Source: Tamarix chinensis
Lineage: Eukaryota > Streptophyta > Magnoliopsida > Caryophyllales > Tamaricaceae
Length of the DNA stretch: 64,000 bases
Direction: 5' to 3'
NCBI GenBank assembly: GCA_030549775.1
Contig: CM060173.1
Location: 32,730,110-32,794,109, forward strand
Made by a program: the position numbers and the translations under genes. Shown here piece by piece: positions 12,536 to 24,324 of this stretch (positions are counted from its first letter, which is position 1; each line of letters starts with the position of its first letter). The notes beneath the pieces were generated by a model. The model was not told the origin of the DNA. It saw only the letters and a program-made list of their open reading frames with translations, and did not search any database.

Positions 12536-12592
12536 CTTCTTTAATTTAGATCTACCATTGGATTTCATATCAAAAATTTCAATGACACATTA

Positions 12593-12877
12593 AGGCTATA
12601 AATGAGCGAGTTTACTTAGAGTTGTTTAGTTCAACTTGTTTAGTTAAACAAGTCTAGCATCACTTTCTAGCTCATTCATTTAATGAGTCGAATCCGAACT
12701 AAACAAAAGTTTGACTTACCTCATTTATAGCTTAAGTTTGTGAGCTCGGATTGTTAAAAGCTTGATTCAGTTCATTTGTTTAATTAAATAAGTTGAGTTA
12801 GGCCTTTTTTTAGACTGGTTTATTAAATGATCTAAGCCCAAACTTGAGTTCGGTTCGACTCGACTTATTTACAACCC
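12593..12877. mobile_element. MITE, hAT-like, copy 3
   Basis: Starts AGGCTATAAATGAGCGAG and ends CGACTTATTTACAACCC, so the termini are inverted (GGCTRTAAAT against GGTTGTAAAT). It is flanked by ACACATTA (12585-12592) and ACACATAA (12878-12885), an 8-bp direct repeat matching at 7 of 8 positions, as expected for hAT elements. It has no coding capacity, so it would depend on a transposase supplied elsewhere. Confidence 0.65.
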
Positions 12878-12885
12878 ACACATAA

Positions 12886-13626
12886 AATATTTTTATAATT
12901 TATTCCCTATTTGTCATTGTTATTTATGAGTTTCTTCATTGAAACTTGAATAATATGTATAAAAATCGTTAGCAAATGATGACATATTAGGAAAGTAAAA
13001 ATATTTCATGTCCTAAAAAGAAATTAAAAATAATAATGTTTTGGAACAACTTAAGAATGATACCATACAAATAATGTGATAGATTAATTAAATTATAGTA
13101 TTAAAAGTTTAAACTTATAAAAAAATTGTATTAAACGTTTAAAACTTCATAACCAAAATATATATGAGTGATAGATACAAGAAATAAAAAAAATTTCCTT
13201 TCTCTTCTCAGTTATTTTATATTGGCTCTAGCTTACTTGGAAGGAAGTACTTAATAGATCGGTGAAAAAAAATATTACCAATATCTTCTTTTCAACAATT
13301 ATAAATTGGTTTCAACTTATTTGGAAACAAGTAATAAATATCTAATAATTTTTTTTTATTTATATATAACCCCAAATTTTGGTTAAAGCTATACTAAAAT
13401 TACAATCGATTAAAGTATCAACGGATAATGTTTGATTTGGGAGTAAATGTCAGCTCTTAGGTATTAGGTGTTCAATGTTGGAATCTTCCTGCTACTCTCT
13501 CTATCTTGTAACACCTTGATAATGTTGTCATTTATATGGTATTTTGCATATGTCTTTACGAACCTCTTAAAAATATAAAATTAACAATAGATCAAATTAT
13601 CTAAGTTTTAACTTCAATTATTCTAG

Positions 13627-13676
<50 letters not shown>

Positions 13677-14725
13677 CAAGTGTTTTAAAATAATCATTTT
13701 ACAAAGGAATGTTGATGTTATAATTTTCTTTTTTTACCTTTAACCTCAGTGATAGATGTGGCATATTATGGGAAAATAATGCAATAAATGGTTCTTTTTG
13801 AGATTTTGAGGCATGGAACTAGTATGAGTTTACTATAGTTTATCCAATGTGTTTTTTAAATCGTAAGTTGTTTTACTAATAAATTGGTGTAACAGTTACT
13901 TAATAAAAACGGTTTTATGGGTTGTAGATTTGGAGCAAGAAATAATTTAAGTCTTAATTGCACCTAAAAAAAACTATAGACCCACTATTTGGTAAATTAT
14001 ACTAAAATAACCAAAATTTATACTCCCATTGTTGCACAATATAAAAATTACATCCTATGTATAAAAAAATGAATTTACTTTAGTAATGTGTATACTTTTT
14101 TGGAAGTAATAAAATTATTGTTGAAATTTCACTAACACCATTCATTAAAAAGTAACAAAATATTTAATATATATATAATTAAAGAAAAAAAGTGAGAATA
14201 AAATTAAAAATTAGTTTTTAACTTTTCTAAAATGACTTGTCTTTTTATACAAAAATTTAGAGCTAAAATGACTTACTTATTATTATTATTATTATTATTA
14301 TTAAACATAGAGTATATTTGAACATACATATTAAGTACGCTATCCATTTTACACTATAAGACCCACAACTTTGTTCAAATTGTTTCACACAATAAGTCAT
14401 TTTGCAAAATGTGTAGAACATTGAACACTTTATTATTCATTTTGTTCCTCCATTCTCATTATTAATTACAAGCAAAGTTTGAGGTATTAATTTAAAGGAT
14501 TACAATTAATATAAAGGTATATTAGTGAATTTAGGTATCAATATTTCTAAGATTTATTACTTCTTAATATATGTACTAAAATATTATAGGCCTTTTATTA
14601 TGAAATGGAGAGCATAATAAATTTGGAAACTTTGATATCTAAATTCACCAATATACCATTACATTGATTATACTAATCCATTTTTTTATTCATAATGGGA
14701 TTGTGAATGAAAGTACAAGAAACCA
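12886..14725. other. Gene-free AT-rich DNA
   Basis: No gene or element recognised apart from a TA microsatellite (13629-13675) and a TTA trinucleotide run (about 14277-14303). Confidence 0.5.
13629..13675. repeat. (TA)n microsatellite
   Basis: About 47 bp of TA dinucleotides. Confidence 0.95.
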
Positions 14726-17211
14726 TGTAACACCCCATTTTTGCTAAACACAAATTTCATTTATAAACAGTTTTAGGGTAAGCTAAGTAAGAAAAATATG
14801 GTATTATTTCTACATCCAACATAGAGAAGGTACAACCTATACACAATTCATGTCAAATGGTAGACTAAAAAGTATACTCATATGTAGTGACTGAGGTTGT
14901 CACCTGATCCCAAATACTCCGAAGTTACAAAACCAAGTAAAGAATAATATGGAACTCTAAGAATATGATACTAAACAATGATATCATGGAATACACATAC
15001 ATACGATGTCCATCGGTTATTTTGTTCCATATCTATGTTATCACACACTCCACTACATTTCATCTTTTGTTATACTTATTATTAAAGTAACACTTTTAAC
15101 TTATAACATGGAATACATCTGTCTATGCTTTATGGGTGGCATGTAACTTTATGTATATAAAACACTTATCTCCTATGTCTTATTGACATTAGGCAACTAT
15201 CTTATGTGCTATAAGGCATAAGGTAACTATCTCTTATGTTACTTGGGAATTAAGTATCTATTCTAAAGCGCATATGGCATATGAATCCTCTTATTATTCT
15301 TGTCACCCTATCTTTAAATGTGCATACCCTATATAGGGTTCGTAAGTCATCTATAAAGTAGAAAGAGATCTAGCTAATGTACTAGACATTAACACCATTT
15401 GAATGAACACTTGATAGTAAAACTAAGGCTAACTGTATAGCCTTTGCTACACGGGCTATATGGGTGATCCTTACTACGCACAAGGGCAAATGATCCCACT
15501 AATTTCAAATATATTCTTTCACTTTTAAATTTACCAATTTATCAAATATATCATCAATCATCCCCCAAACATAGGTCCACACACCAATTTTAGGGAAAAA
15601 AAATCTATTCACCAAAACATTATTAATGTACAACGGGATTTGAAGCAATGTACCATGAATCCTATATTTAAAAACCAAAAATTATTACTATTAGAATTCA
15701 CTATTCAAATCATTTTAATATTTTGAGAGTTAAATCAATAATCAAGCTCAACTATCGTTGCTAAATATCTTAATAAAAGCCTTTATATATATATATATAT
15801 TACCAATTTAACCATAATATTTAATAAATTTAATAATTAAGAATAAAAATAGTCATCATGCTCTAAAAATATTAAATTAAATTTTAGTATTATTAATCAA
15901 TAATAAAAAATTTTAGAACACAAAAATTTAATAAAAAATCAGATTTCATGTAAAATGGCCATAATACCCCTACACCCTAAAAACACATAAAATGCCATAA
16001 GTTTTAATAAAGAAGATCTAGCTCATGAACATTTGTACACTATTCATTGAATACATTTAGAACACATTAAAACACTATAAAATTGTATCCAACAAGTAGA
16101 ATGACGACAATGCCCCTTTTTATGATAAAACATCATTAAATCATAACTTTGATTATACATACTTAAATCATGACTTATAATACATTAAATTGCATACAAA
16201 TAACCTACACAATCCATTGTAACAATTAAATTTTTATAAAAACAATAGTATCATAAATATATGGCTAGAGGCAAGTTTTACCAAAAATGCACTAATGATG
16301 TTCAAAAAAATGATAATTTCAATACAACAACACAAATCACGCATACAAACACCCACATTCTATCTACTCTTAGTATAATTATGTTTACCTAAATCTAGAT
16401 AAATTTCTCCTCCAAGAACCTCTCCTTTCTTTGAATCATTGCACAAAAGTACCAAAAATGGGTAAAAATAAAACAAAACAATCAAGAATCAATGAAATTT
16501 AAAGAACAACAATGGAGGAAGGAATAAAAGGTTTAAGAATACTGTTTTGGGAGAAAGGGGGGGGGGATAAATATGATGGGGGACATAATGATGGAATAAA
16601 TTTTGGTTAAGTTATATATTTAAATTAATAAAGGTCTTTAAATGGATTTAGTTTAAATATTTTATAAATACAGGGATAAATTTTAGATATTTATGATTGA
16701 TTTTTTGTAGAGAAAGTTGAGTTTAAAGGGCTAATTATGCCTAAAATTTCCATAATTTATCTAAAAATTTGAAAAAATAATTACAACTAATTTTTATTGA
16801 ATATTTAGCTTAAATATGTGAAATATAAGTATCCCCAAAGGTTCATAATTTATTTTGGCTAAAATGCTTGCTTTGGGGCTTAAATTGCGATTAAGGGTAA
16901 AAACGGTGATGGAAAATATTTTTGTTAAAATCTTCATTTAAGAATTTAAAAAGATCTAAGAGAGTTAAAAAATTACAATTAATCTAAATGTGATCAATTT
17001 TGATCTATTTTAAAGAAGTTTGATTATTGAAAGTAACTCAAACTTCTCATACGGGTTACTACCATTAAAAAAACCAAGAAAGCATGAATGAAATGTAGAA
17101 TTTATAAAATTCAAATTGGATGTAATAAAACATGAAAAATAATATAACTTTATTTAATATATAATTAAAAAATTGATTGAACAAGGATTTAAAAAAAAAT
17201 GAGGTATTACA
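14726..17211 (-). mobile_element. LTR of a Ty3/gypsy-type element, minus strand
   Basis: On the + strand it runs from TGTAACACCCC to GAGGTATTACA, so on the minus strand it starts TGTAATACCTC. A purine-rich tract at about 16500-16570 is the complement of the pyrimidine tract that follows the start in the other LTRs here. No target duplication is seen (AACCA on the left, TCACT on the right). The flank beyond its start reads GAGGGTAGTGA on the minus strand, like a polypurine tract, so this may be a 3' LTR left from a larger element and not a clean solo LTR. About 650 bp at its start is an inverted copy of the next LTR. Confidence 0.6.
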
Positions 17212-17263
17212 TCACTACCCTCGATGAACTTGGGAGGGGGTGAAATTCCTTTTAAGGGGTCAG

Positions 17264-18540
17264 TGATATACTATCCTATTTTTTTAAATTAATATTTAAT
17301 TGGGATTTTTTATATTTATAAATAAAATTATATTATTTTTCTTACTATATTACACCTTATCAAATTTTAGAAACCTTTGTTACATTTTGAAAACATTTCA
17401 TTTATGCTTTCTTACTTTTCCTTACAATTTTAACCCCGTGACACTTTTAAGTCACTTTTGGCCATCAAATTTTTTCTAAATCAATTAAAATTAATCATAT
17501 TTGGATTAATTTCCATTTCCTAAGTCTCTTTGGTCTTTTTAAAATCTTAAATGAAGACTTTGATTAAAAAAAAACTACTCATCACACATTTTATCCTTAA
17601 CCGTGTTTTAAGCCCTAACATGAGCATTTTAACCAACAAAAATTTATGAAACTTTGGGGATAGTTATATTTGGAATATTTAAGATAAATATTTAATAAAA
17701 AAGAGTTTTAATTATTTTTGACATCTTCATATAAATTTTTCTAATTTGAGATATAATTAGCTCCTTAAACTCAATTTTCTCTACACAAATTTTATTTAAC
17801 CTATCATGAATATCGAAATTTTATTCCTATCTTTCTATAATATTTCCCTCCATTTATTGCAATTCCGAATCAATACATTTTTGTAAAAAGGAAAGTTTGG
17901 TCATCCTACTAAGCCCATCTCCTCCTCATTTCATAGTTTAAAAACCCTAAACATTAAGAAGGCTCTTAAACTTTCTCTCCAAATCTCCCTCTTTCCCCTT
18001 CTATCCACCGAGACTTTTCCTTTATTCCCCCCACTTATACCCTTTCCCTTATCATGTGATCCTCTATTTAACTCTCATTTGTTTTCATTAAACAAATGGG
18101 ATTAGATTCAGGGTAAATTCTAAGGTTGAGCATCCTTTCCTCTTGGGTTTCCCTAGCTTTGGTGGAGGTTGAGTACCTTCTTGTCTTTCTCTAATTTTAA
18201 GTGTTTTTTGGTTTGTTTTGATAAAAGGATATTTGTAATGAGTTTATTAAGTTATTTTTTAAAGGTGTTCTTGAGTTGAAGGTTCTTGATGACTTTCAAG
18301 CTTAAAGGAAGACTTCTTCCCTCTTTTTTTGTGGTGTTGCTAGGTTTTGGCTTGAGTTAAACCACTATCTTTGAGTGTTTGTCATGCATTCTTGTGTACA
18401 CATGAATTTTTATGGTTGGAAACCTAATTTTTACCATGCTATGGTTAAACATTTGAAAACATGAGTAGAATGGCATGGAATATGACTTTTGTGTGCATAT
18501 GCATACGTTTTAATCTATGAAGCATGGTTCCTTTAAAGTT
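17264..18540 (+). mobile_element. LTR fragment, plus strand, head to head with the previous LTR
   Basis: From about 17264 the + strand is collinear with the minus strand of 17211 downward. Shared phrases include CTTAAATGAAGA, then TTAAGCCC, CATTTTA, CTTTGGGGATA and TTAAACTCAAYTTTCTCTAC, followed by a pyrimidine-rich tract (about 17930-18060). The 3' end is not clear; a copia remnant begins at about 18550. It has no coding capacity. Confidence 0.55.
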
Positions 18541-18549
18541 ATATCTTTT

Positions 18550-19620
18550 ATTTCTATAATACCATTCTGTTAGGGTGTATAGAGAGCATTAGTATCATGA
18601 GTAGTTATATTTTTCTCACAAAAGTCCCTAAGAAAATTAGTGTTATACAGTCTAATCTTATCAAACTTGAGCCTCTTAATTTTTCAATTATGCTAATTTT
18701 CAACCTCAACCTTGTATTTTAAGAACATGTTAACAATATCATCTTTTTTTTTCCTATGGAGGTAAACCCTATTTTATGTTGAAATTCATCAATAAAAGTC
18801 ATACACTATCTTTTACCTCCTTTACTAACTACGTTTTTAAAATCTGTTAAGTTTGAGTAAATAAGTTCAAGTAATTCCATGCTTATATTGATATCAATTT
18901 AAGGGGCTTTTTTTTTTGTTTCGTATATATAACACTCACGCATATTGAGCACTTAGAAGCATTTTCATCATCTCATGTGTTAATAAGGTTCAAGTTTCTT
19001 AGCCTCTTTATTGAGGCCATGTCTACATGACCTAGCATACTATGTCATAAGTCAAAGGACTCAACCCCATAAGCAAAATAATTATAAACACTTGTATTAA
19101 TAAACTCATAGATAGAGTTTAGTTCAATCATACCATTAGCTAAGTAACCATTCCCCACAAATACCATGTTCCTTTTTATTACCATTTTATCACAATCAAT
19201 CATAATTTTCATGCCCACTTTAATAAGTAAGCCACCAAAGACAAGATTCCTATGTAGTGAAGGTACATAAAGCATATTTAAGGATAATGTTTTTCATTGG
19301 TGAGTTGAAGGAAAAATTTTCCCTTGCCGAGGACACTTATAGTTGCAGAGTTACCCACGAACACACACACACATTCTCTTGGATCTTCAAAGTTGTGAAA
19401 GAGTTTTTTGTCGATGCATAGATGCTTGGAAGATCTAGCATCCAAGACCCAATCAATCTTGTTTTCCACTAGGTTGACTTTGATAATGATAGTAGCAAAC
19501 ACCTCTTCATCCTCTACAATATTTGGCATGCAGTTGAGCAAGTGTCCTATGGTATAGTTGTCACCCCTCTAGTATTTCATTTGAGCGAAATAATCTTACT
19601 TATTTGCTATCTCTATTTGG
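18550..19620 (-). pseudogene. Ty1/copia gag-pol remnant: zinc-finger flank, protease, integrase
   Basis: Read on the minus strand from 19620 down, the order is copia-like: a decayed zinc-knuckle region, the protease box WVLDARSSKHLC (about 19415-19450), then VGNSATISVLGKGKFFLQLT, MLYVPSLHRNLVFGGLL in the next frame, a pre-integrase segment with GHVDMASIKRLRNLNLI near 18965-19035, and integrase text ending in an NGIIEIK phrase near 18550-18570. The protease active site should be Asp-Ser/Thr-Gly; here it is Asp-Ala-Arg. Frameshifts and stops occur. The reverse transcriptase part is absent downstream, and most of gag is missing upstream. Confidence 0.75.
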
Positions 19621-19656
19621 GTTGGGTGGTTAGTGCATCAGAAGTAGTAATCGTAG

Positions 19657-19666
19657 AGGTGTAAGT
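19657..19666 (+). repeat. Left copy of 10-bp direct repeat flanking a G/T-rich insert
   Basis: AGGTGTAAGT here and at 21892-21901; a candidate target-site duplication within copia gag. Confidence 0.45.
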
Positions 19667-19958
19667 ATTGGTGGCAATCAGGTTGGGCGGATTGGGTTTG
19701 GGTCGGGTTATAGAGGGTCGGATCATTATCAAGTCGGGTTATTTACGAGTCATTTTCTTTGCGGGTCGGTTGTGGGTTGGGTCGGGTCATTTTGGGTCAC
19801 CTAATTGTTCGGGTTGTAGTTGTATTCGGGTCATTGCAGATCCAGGTTGCGGGTTAATTTACTAGGTTGAGTCGAGTTTGGTTTGAGATAGTTTGGGTTT
19901 GAGTTAGGTTTGTTTCAGATTATTTCGAGTTAGCTTGTCGGGTTCGGTCAGGTCTATG

Positions 19959-20396
19959 GATGTAAACGGGGTGGATTTTATTCAAAACACTCTGGGTTTT
20001 ATTTGCCGGATACTTAAAAGGACACGGAGGATGGAAAAAAAATACCCGTTGGATGTGGGTATGGGATATCAAAATCCATATTCGTACCCATACATATACC
20101 TGTATCCATATCCATACCCGTTTATCCGATGTATAATTACTCTTTTATCCTTAATTTTAAAATAAATATAGTATAAATTAAGGATAATTTTAGCTTAATT
20201 CTAAATGGGTTTATTCATTAGATAATTGACTTATTCTCTAGATAATATCTATTAACGAGTAAATAAACTATTCATTAGGTAACAGATATCCAACGGATAC
20301 AGATATGGATGTGTAAGTGGATATCCATTCAGGTACAGGTACAAATTTGGGTACGGGTACAGATATGAGTATGGGCGAACCCACCCCGTTTACATC
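19959..20396. mobile_element. Inverted-repeat element with 16-bp perfect termini
   Basis: GATGTAAACGGGGTGG at 19959-19974 and its exact reverse complement at 20381-20396. The interior is rich in GGTATGGGTA/TACCCATACC text near both ends, pointing inward. No transposase and no clear target duplication. Confidence 0.65.
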
Positions 20397-20935
20397 TCAA
20401 CCCGGTTAGGATTGGGCCAAGCAATCTCATATTCGGGTGATTTCGTATTTGAGTTAATTTGATGGGTCAGGTTTGGATTAATTTGATGAATTGGGTTTTT
20501 TTAGATTTTAATGGGCCGGGTTGAGTTCGAGCCAAGCTAATCTTAGGTCAAATCACTTTAGATTTGGGTCAAATCGGATATTGACCACTAAATTTAATCT
20601 AAATCATTAATATCGTAAGTAAGTATTAAGTTTAACTTCATGTAAGCATTAACTTTATTTATTGAACCAAAACATTACATAATGTTTGGGTCAAATTGGA
20701 TATTGACCATTAAATTTAATCAAATCAGACAGGTTATAAGTAATGTTTGGTTCAATAATTTGGATTTGTTTATTATTATGGCTTATAATGTTGTGTTTTT
20801 ATACAGAAAATTGGTAAAATTAGAATATCATTGGTGAACAAGTAAGTTCACAATAAATGTAAGAAAAATAAATAAAATTTAAATAATAATATATTTTTAA
20901 AAACTTTAAATAAATAATAAGACACACACATATAT

Positions 20936-21160
20936 ATATATAGGGTGAAGGTCCCATACACACTATTTTTAAAATACATTTGTAGGAACCAATCATAACC
21001 ATTAGATTAGTATTTGATCAATGGTCAAGATTTAGTAAATAACTAACTTGAATTTATTTTAATCTTGACCCTTCAATCTTCTAGATCTAATGGTAATTAA
21101 AGGTTCCTACATTTGTATTTTAAGTAATGGTTTGTACAAGAGCCTAAATCTATATATATA
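20936..21160. mobile_element. Foldback MITE with arms of about 100 bp
   Basis: The left arm (about 20941-21042) and right arm (about 21055-21150) are near-complementary. For example TGTAGGAACC on the left answers GGTTCCTACA on the right, and GGTCAAGATT answers AATCTTGACC. Short TA runs lie at both ends, consistent with a TA target or with expansion of TA at the insertion site. It would form a long hairpin RNA if transcribed. Confidence 0.6.
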
Positions 21161-21391
21161 TATATATATATATATATTATCATAACTGATTAATATTGAA
21201 TTTAGTTTTGTCGAGTTGAGTCAGGTTAAGTCAAGTTGATAGCGGGTCAGATTGATGATGGGTCGGGTTGGTGGCGGGTCGGGTTATGTCAGGTTACGGG
21301 TAGAGTCGGGTCAGGTAGGGTCACTTGTACCCCGGGTCAGTTTCGGGTTTGGTTGACGAATTCAGCGGGTTATACCGAGTTTGGTGTTATG

Positions 21392-21842
21392 TAGGGATGG
21401 CAATCGGACGGGTTTTATCCATCGGATATGTAAACGGATATGGATACAGGTATGGAGGAAGGGGAGAAATATCCGCGGGGTTTGGGTGTGGATATGGGTA
21501 AGGGATCCTCAAATCCGTACCCATACCCGCATCCATTTACCCGATATAAAATTACATTTTTACCTTCATTTATGTAACCTTAGTATATTTTCTAAGGCTA
21601 GAAGTGAAGATATGATTAAATTTTAACAATCTAAGTATATAATTCTAACATTAAATGATTTTTACTTTATATTTAATGGGTTTTACCCGAAACTGATGGG
21701 TTTTACCCAATGGATATTTAAACGGATATAGATATGGATGAAGAAAAAAATACCCGTTGGATTTGTATGTAGATATGAGTATAGGTTTTCTTATCGGGTT
21801 TGGATAACGGATAGGGCACTACCCGATCCGTTGCCATCCCTA
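21392..21842. mobile_element. Inverted-repeat element with TAGGGATGGCAA termini
   Basis: TAGGGATGGCAAT at the left and TTGCCATCCCTA at 21831-21842 form inverted termini that extend into CGG/CCG with one mismatch. The interior resembles the element at 19959-20396 (GGATATGGATA, TACCCATACC). No coding capacity. Confidence 0.6.
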
Positions 21843-21904
21843 TTTTTGTGTGGGTAGAGTCGGGTTCGGTCAACTTTTTCCAACTCTAGCTAGGTGTAAG
21901 TTTC

Positions 21905-22015
21905 TAAATTATCAACAATAAAATGAGTAGTTTGTGAGACCATTGCTTGTAGTTGGTTCCGTTGAGTGGCTCAAATCTAGATGGATCGAGAAGGATTCGG
22001 TTGTTACATTGTTCT
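21905..22015 (-). pseudogene. Copia gag N-terminal fragment
   Basis: On the minus strand one frame reads FEPLNGTNYKQWSHKLLI, the usual start of a plant copia gag, then meets a stop beside the 10-bp repeat. It is the upstream part of the copia element at 18550-19620; roughly 200 residues of gag between the two parts are missing. Confidence 0.6.
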
Positions 22016-22019
22016 CTAC

Positions 22020-23960
22020 TTAATTTACTTTCAAATTGTTAGGGTAAATGTAGTAAAGAACGAAGATCAAAGATATTAAAGTGTTGTTCCGTGAAATAAT
22101 TACTGCACTAAAAGCGAATTGGCCTTGATTATGGTGCAATTGTACAAGGTGCTCGCTCCTCAAGGTTTACATAATTACACTAAAGGTTGAAGGATTGGTG
22201 AATTATACATCTCAATTGCTTAGAAGTTTGTAGGAAGGAGAAGGGTGTAGTAGTGCAGTATGCGATGATTGAGTTTTGTGTATCAAGTCGAAGCAACTAT
22301 GGGGATTTATAGCTAATTTCCGAACTAATACCACTCACACCAATTAGTTGGAAAAGGAAAAATATGGAGATAGTGGATAGTTACTTAAAAGTGGAGAGAG
22401 TAGTTAGTTACTGAGAAAATAAAAAGTGTACTCCAATTAAAATAATTGATTAGATTAAAATACTGAAACCTAAATTTAAATTATTTTCTTGCAGTCGTCC
22501 AACGACTGCTTCTATGTAAGACCAAAAACACTAAAGGCCAACCGGCTAATCATGATTTTGTTGTTGGACAAGCCAACCGAAGCAAGAGCTCACCTCGTCG
22601 AGTGTATGGCGGCAGACAGGCTCAAAGCACCAACACCTTTAATTCTCCGGTATGTGGTTTATCGTACACAATATTTTTTCAACCCCAACAAAAAGGGTGC
22701 AAGTGAAATTGAGCTGGTCGCTTTCTTATTTATTTATTTATTTATTTATTATTATCTATTTTAATATAATACCCTCTTAGTGATTAAAAAAAAAAAAAAA
22801 AAGAGGGAGGGCGCAAGTGAAGACGCACTTCCCCAATCTGAAATCGAGCTCTTGGGACTAACTATCCTACGAGTTGTCAACAGGGAACTCATGCATTGCA
22901 GCTCCTTTTTCTCCTTTTTCCGTCCTCTTCTTTTACTACTCATACGGAATCTATGGACTCGGAGTACTGTGCATGGCATCCTTCAAAATTCTCTCTTGAT
23001 TGTGAAAATTAATGCCTCGTGATTTTCTTTTCCCTTGGTATTAGGACTGACACATGGGCCATAAAAAAAACTATGTTGCCTTGTTATCATTGTTAATTTG
23101 TTACCATCTACTTCTACTAGCGTGAAATTGGAGAAGTAGACATGTTCGTTTTTTATTCTCTAATTGAAGTCTAAGGATATTTGTTACTTCTTCTAGATTA
23201 TATATACCACCTTCGTTTTTAAAATAAAGTATTTTTAAATGATAATTTTTTATTTTTTATTTTTATAAAAAAATCTATCAAAAAGAAATTGATGTCTGTT
23301 TTTCATCTATACTTCTGCTTTTTCTCTATATTAATTTTTTAATAAATAATACAATTATCATATTAAGAATATATTTATTACCTCTTAAAAAAATATATAT
23401 AAGTTACTAAAACGACTTTATTTTTAGAAATAGAGGGATTAACATTTAATAACACCAACAACCACTTATACATACAATAAACTAATTGTTTAATTATATA
23501 TATATAAATATTTATTATTACTTTTTACTTTTATTATTATTTTTAGGAAATAAATTATTGTTTTAACAAGTTATGCAGACACTCCTTACGATTACCGAAA
23601 GCCAACTAAAAACTAACATCTAAAATACCAACCAATGTATATATTAATTTGTCAATGTCGATGACCACATTGGATTTCGATTACACAGACCAGTTATATT
23701 ATTATTTTTACTACCCTATGAAAGTAGTAATTTTGGATCAATACCTATCGAATGTGCAGGTATTTGTTTTTTCCTTATTCTATGTTTAGTAGTAGTAACT
23801 ATTATACCAATACTTATCGATGGTAAATTATTATAATTTTGATTTTAACTATTACACCATTAACTATATATATGTCGATGGTAAATCCATTACTATTATT
23901 AGTACTAAATTACCATCATAAAAGTATAGGGCTAAGGGGACAATTGTATATAAATAGGTT
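22020..23960. other. Gene-free DNA; possible copia 5' region
   Basis: Bases 22020-22480 may be the LTR or leader of the minus-strand copia element, but its ends cannot be found. Open frames at 22489-22764 and 22780-23022 match nothing I know. They are separated by an ATTT tetranucleotide run (about 22729-22753) and an A tract. The rest is AT-rich and featureless. Confidence 0.4.
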
Positions 23961-23968
23961 TCCAAGCT

Positions 23969-24005
23969 TTGACTTCGATAATCAAAAAAATCAGAAATCT
24001 TTGAC
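23969..24005 (+). promoter_or_regulatory. Pair of W-box-like TTGAC motifs
   Basis: CTTTGACTT occurs twice, with TTGAC cores at 23969-23973 and 24001-24005, 32 bp apart and 30-70 bp upstream of the TATA box. WRKY factors bind TTGAC cores; use here is inferred. Confidence 0.4.
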
Positions 24006-24033
24006 TTAGCTGGGTGGCGCCTTGGCTTCTGCG

Positions 24034-24042
24034 TATATATAC
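24034..24042 (+). promoter_or_regulatory. TATA box of the peptide gene
   Basis: TATATATAC lies 86 bp upstream of the start codon at 24128, which would place transcription start near 24065-24075 and give a 5' leader of about 55-60 bases. Confidence 0.6.
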
Positions 24043-24127
24043 TCCTCTGCATGCGACTTCCGCTAACATCATTCCCTTTTGGCAGTAGTAAAGAACAGAC
24101 TCACAGAGATTCTAAGCAAAGCAAATC

Positions 24128-24278
24128 ATGGCGCATGTTTGGTCCCCTTCCTTACTATCATCCCTCCTGATGTTCTCCTTTTTCTGTTGCTCTGCTACCA
24201 GGCCTTCAAATGAAATATTACATCTCCGTGGTATGTTAGCTTCAATTTCATCTTTCACTTTGCCTGTTATATGTAGCT

Positions 24279-24324
<46 letters not shown>

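Larger units (their letters stand above)
19667..21891. mobile_element. G/T-rich repeat block inserted in copia gag, with nested elements
   Basis: About 2.2 kb rich in GGGTCGGGT-type text, bounded by a 10-bp direct repeat. It separates two parts of one copia element (gag N-terminus at 21905-22015, zinc finger onward at 19620 and below). Three smaller inverted-repeat elements lie inside. A 10-bp duplication would suit a Mutator-like element, but no matching long terminal inverted repeat is visible, so the class is open. Confidence 0.45.

Noticed and set aside
22489..23022. Two open frames (91 and 80 residues) upstream of the peptide gene
   Set aside because: No domain or homology recognised, both run into simple repeats, and no promoter or splice context supports them.
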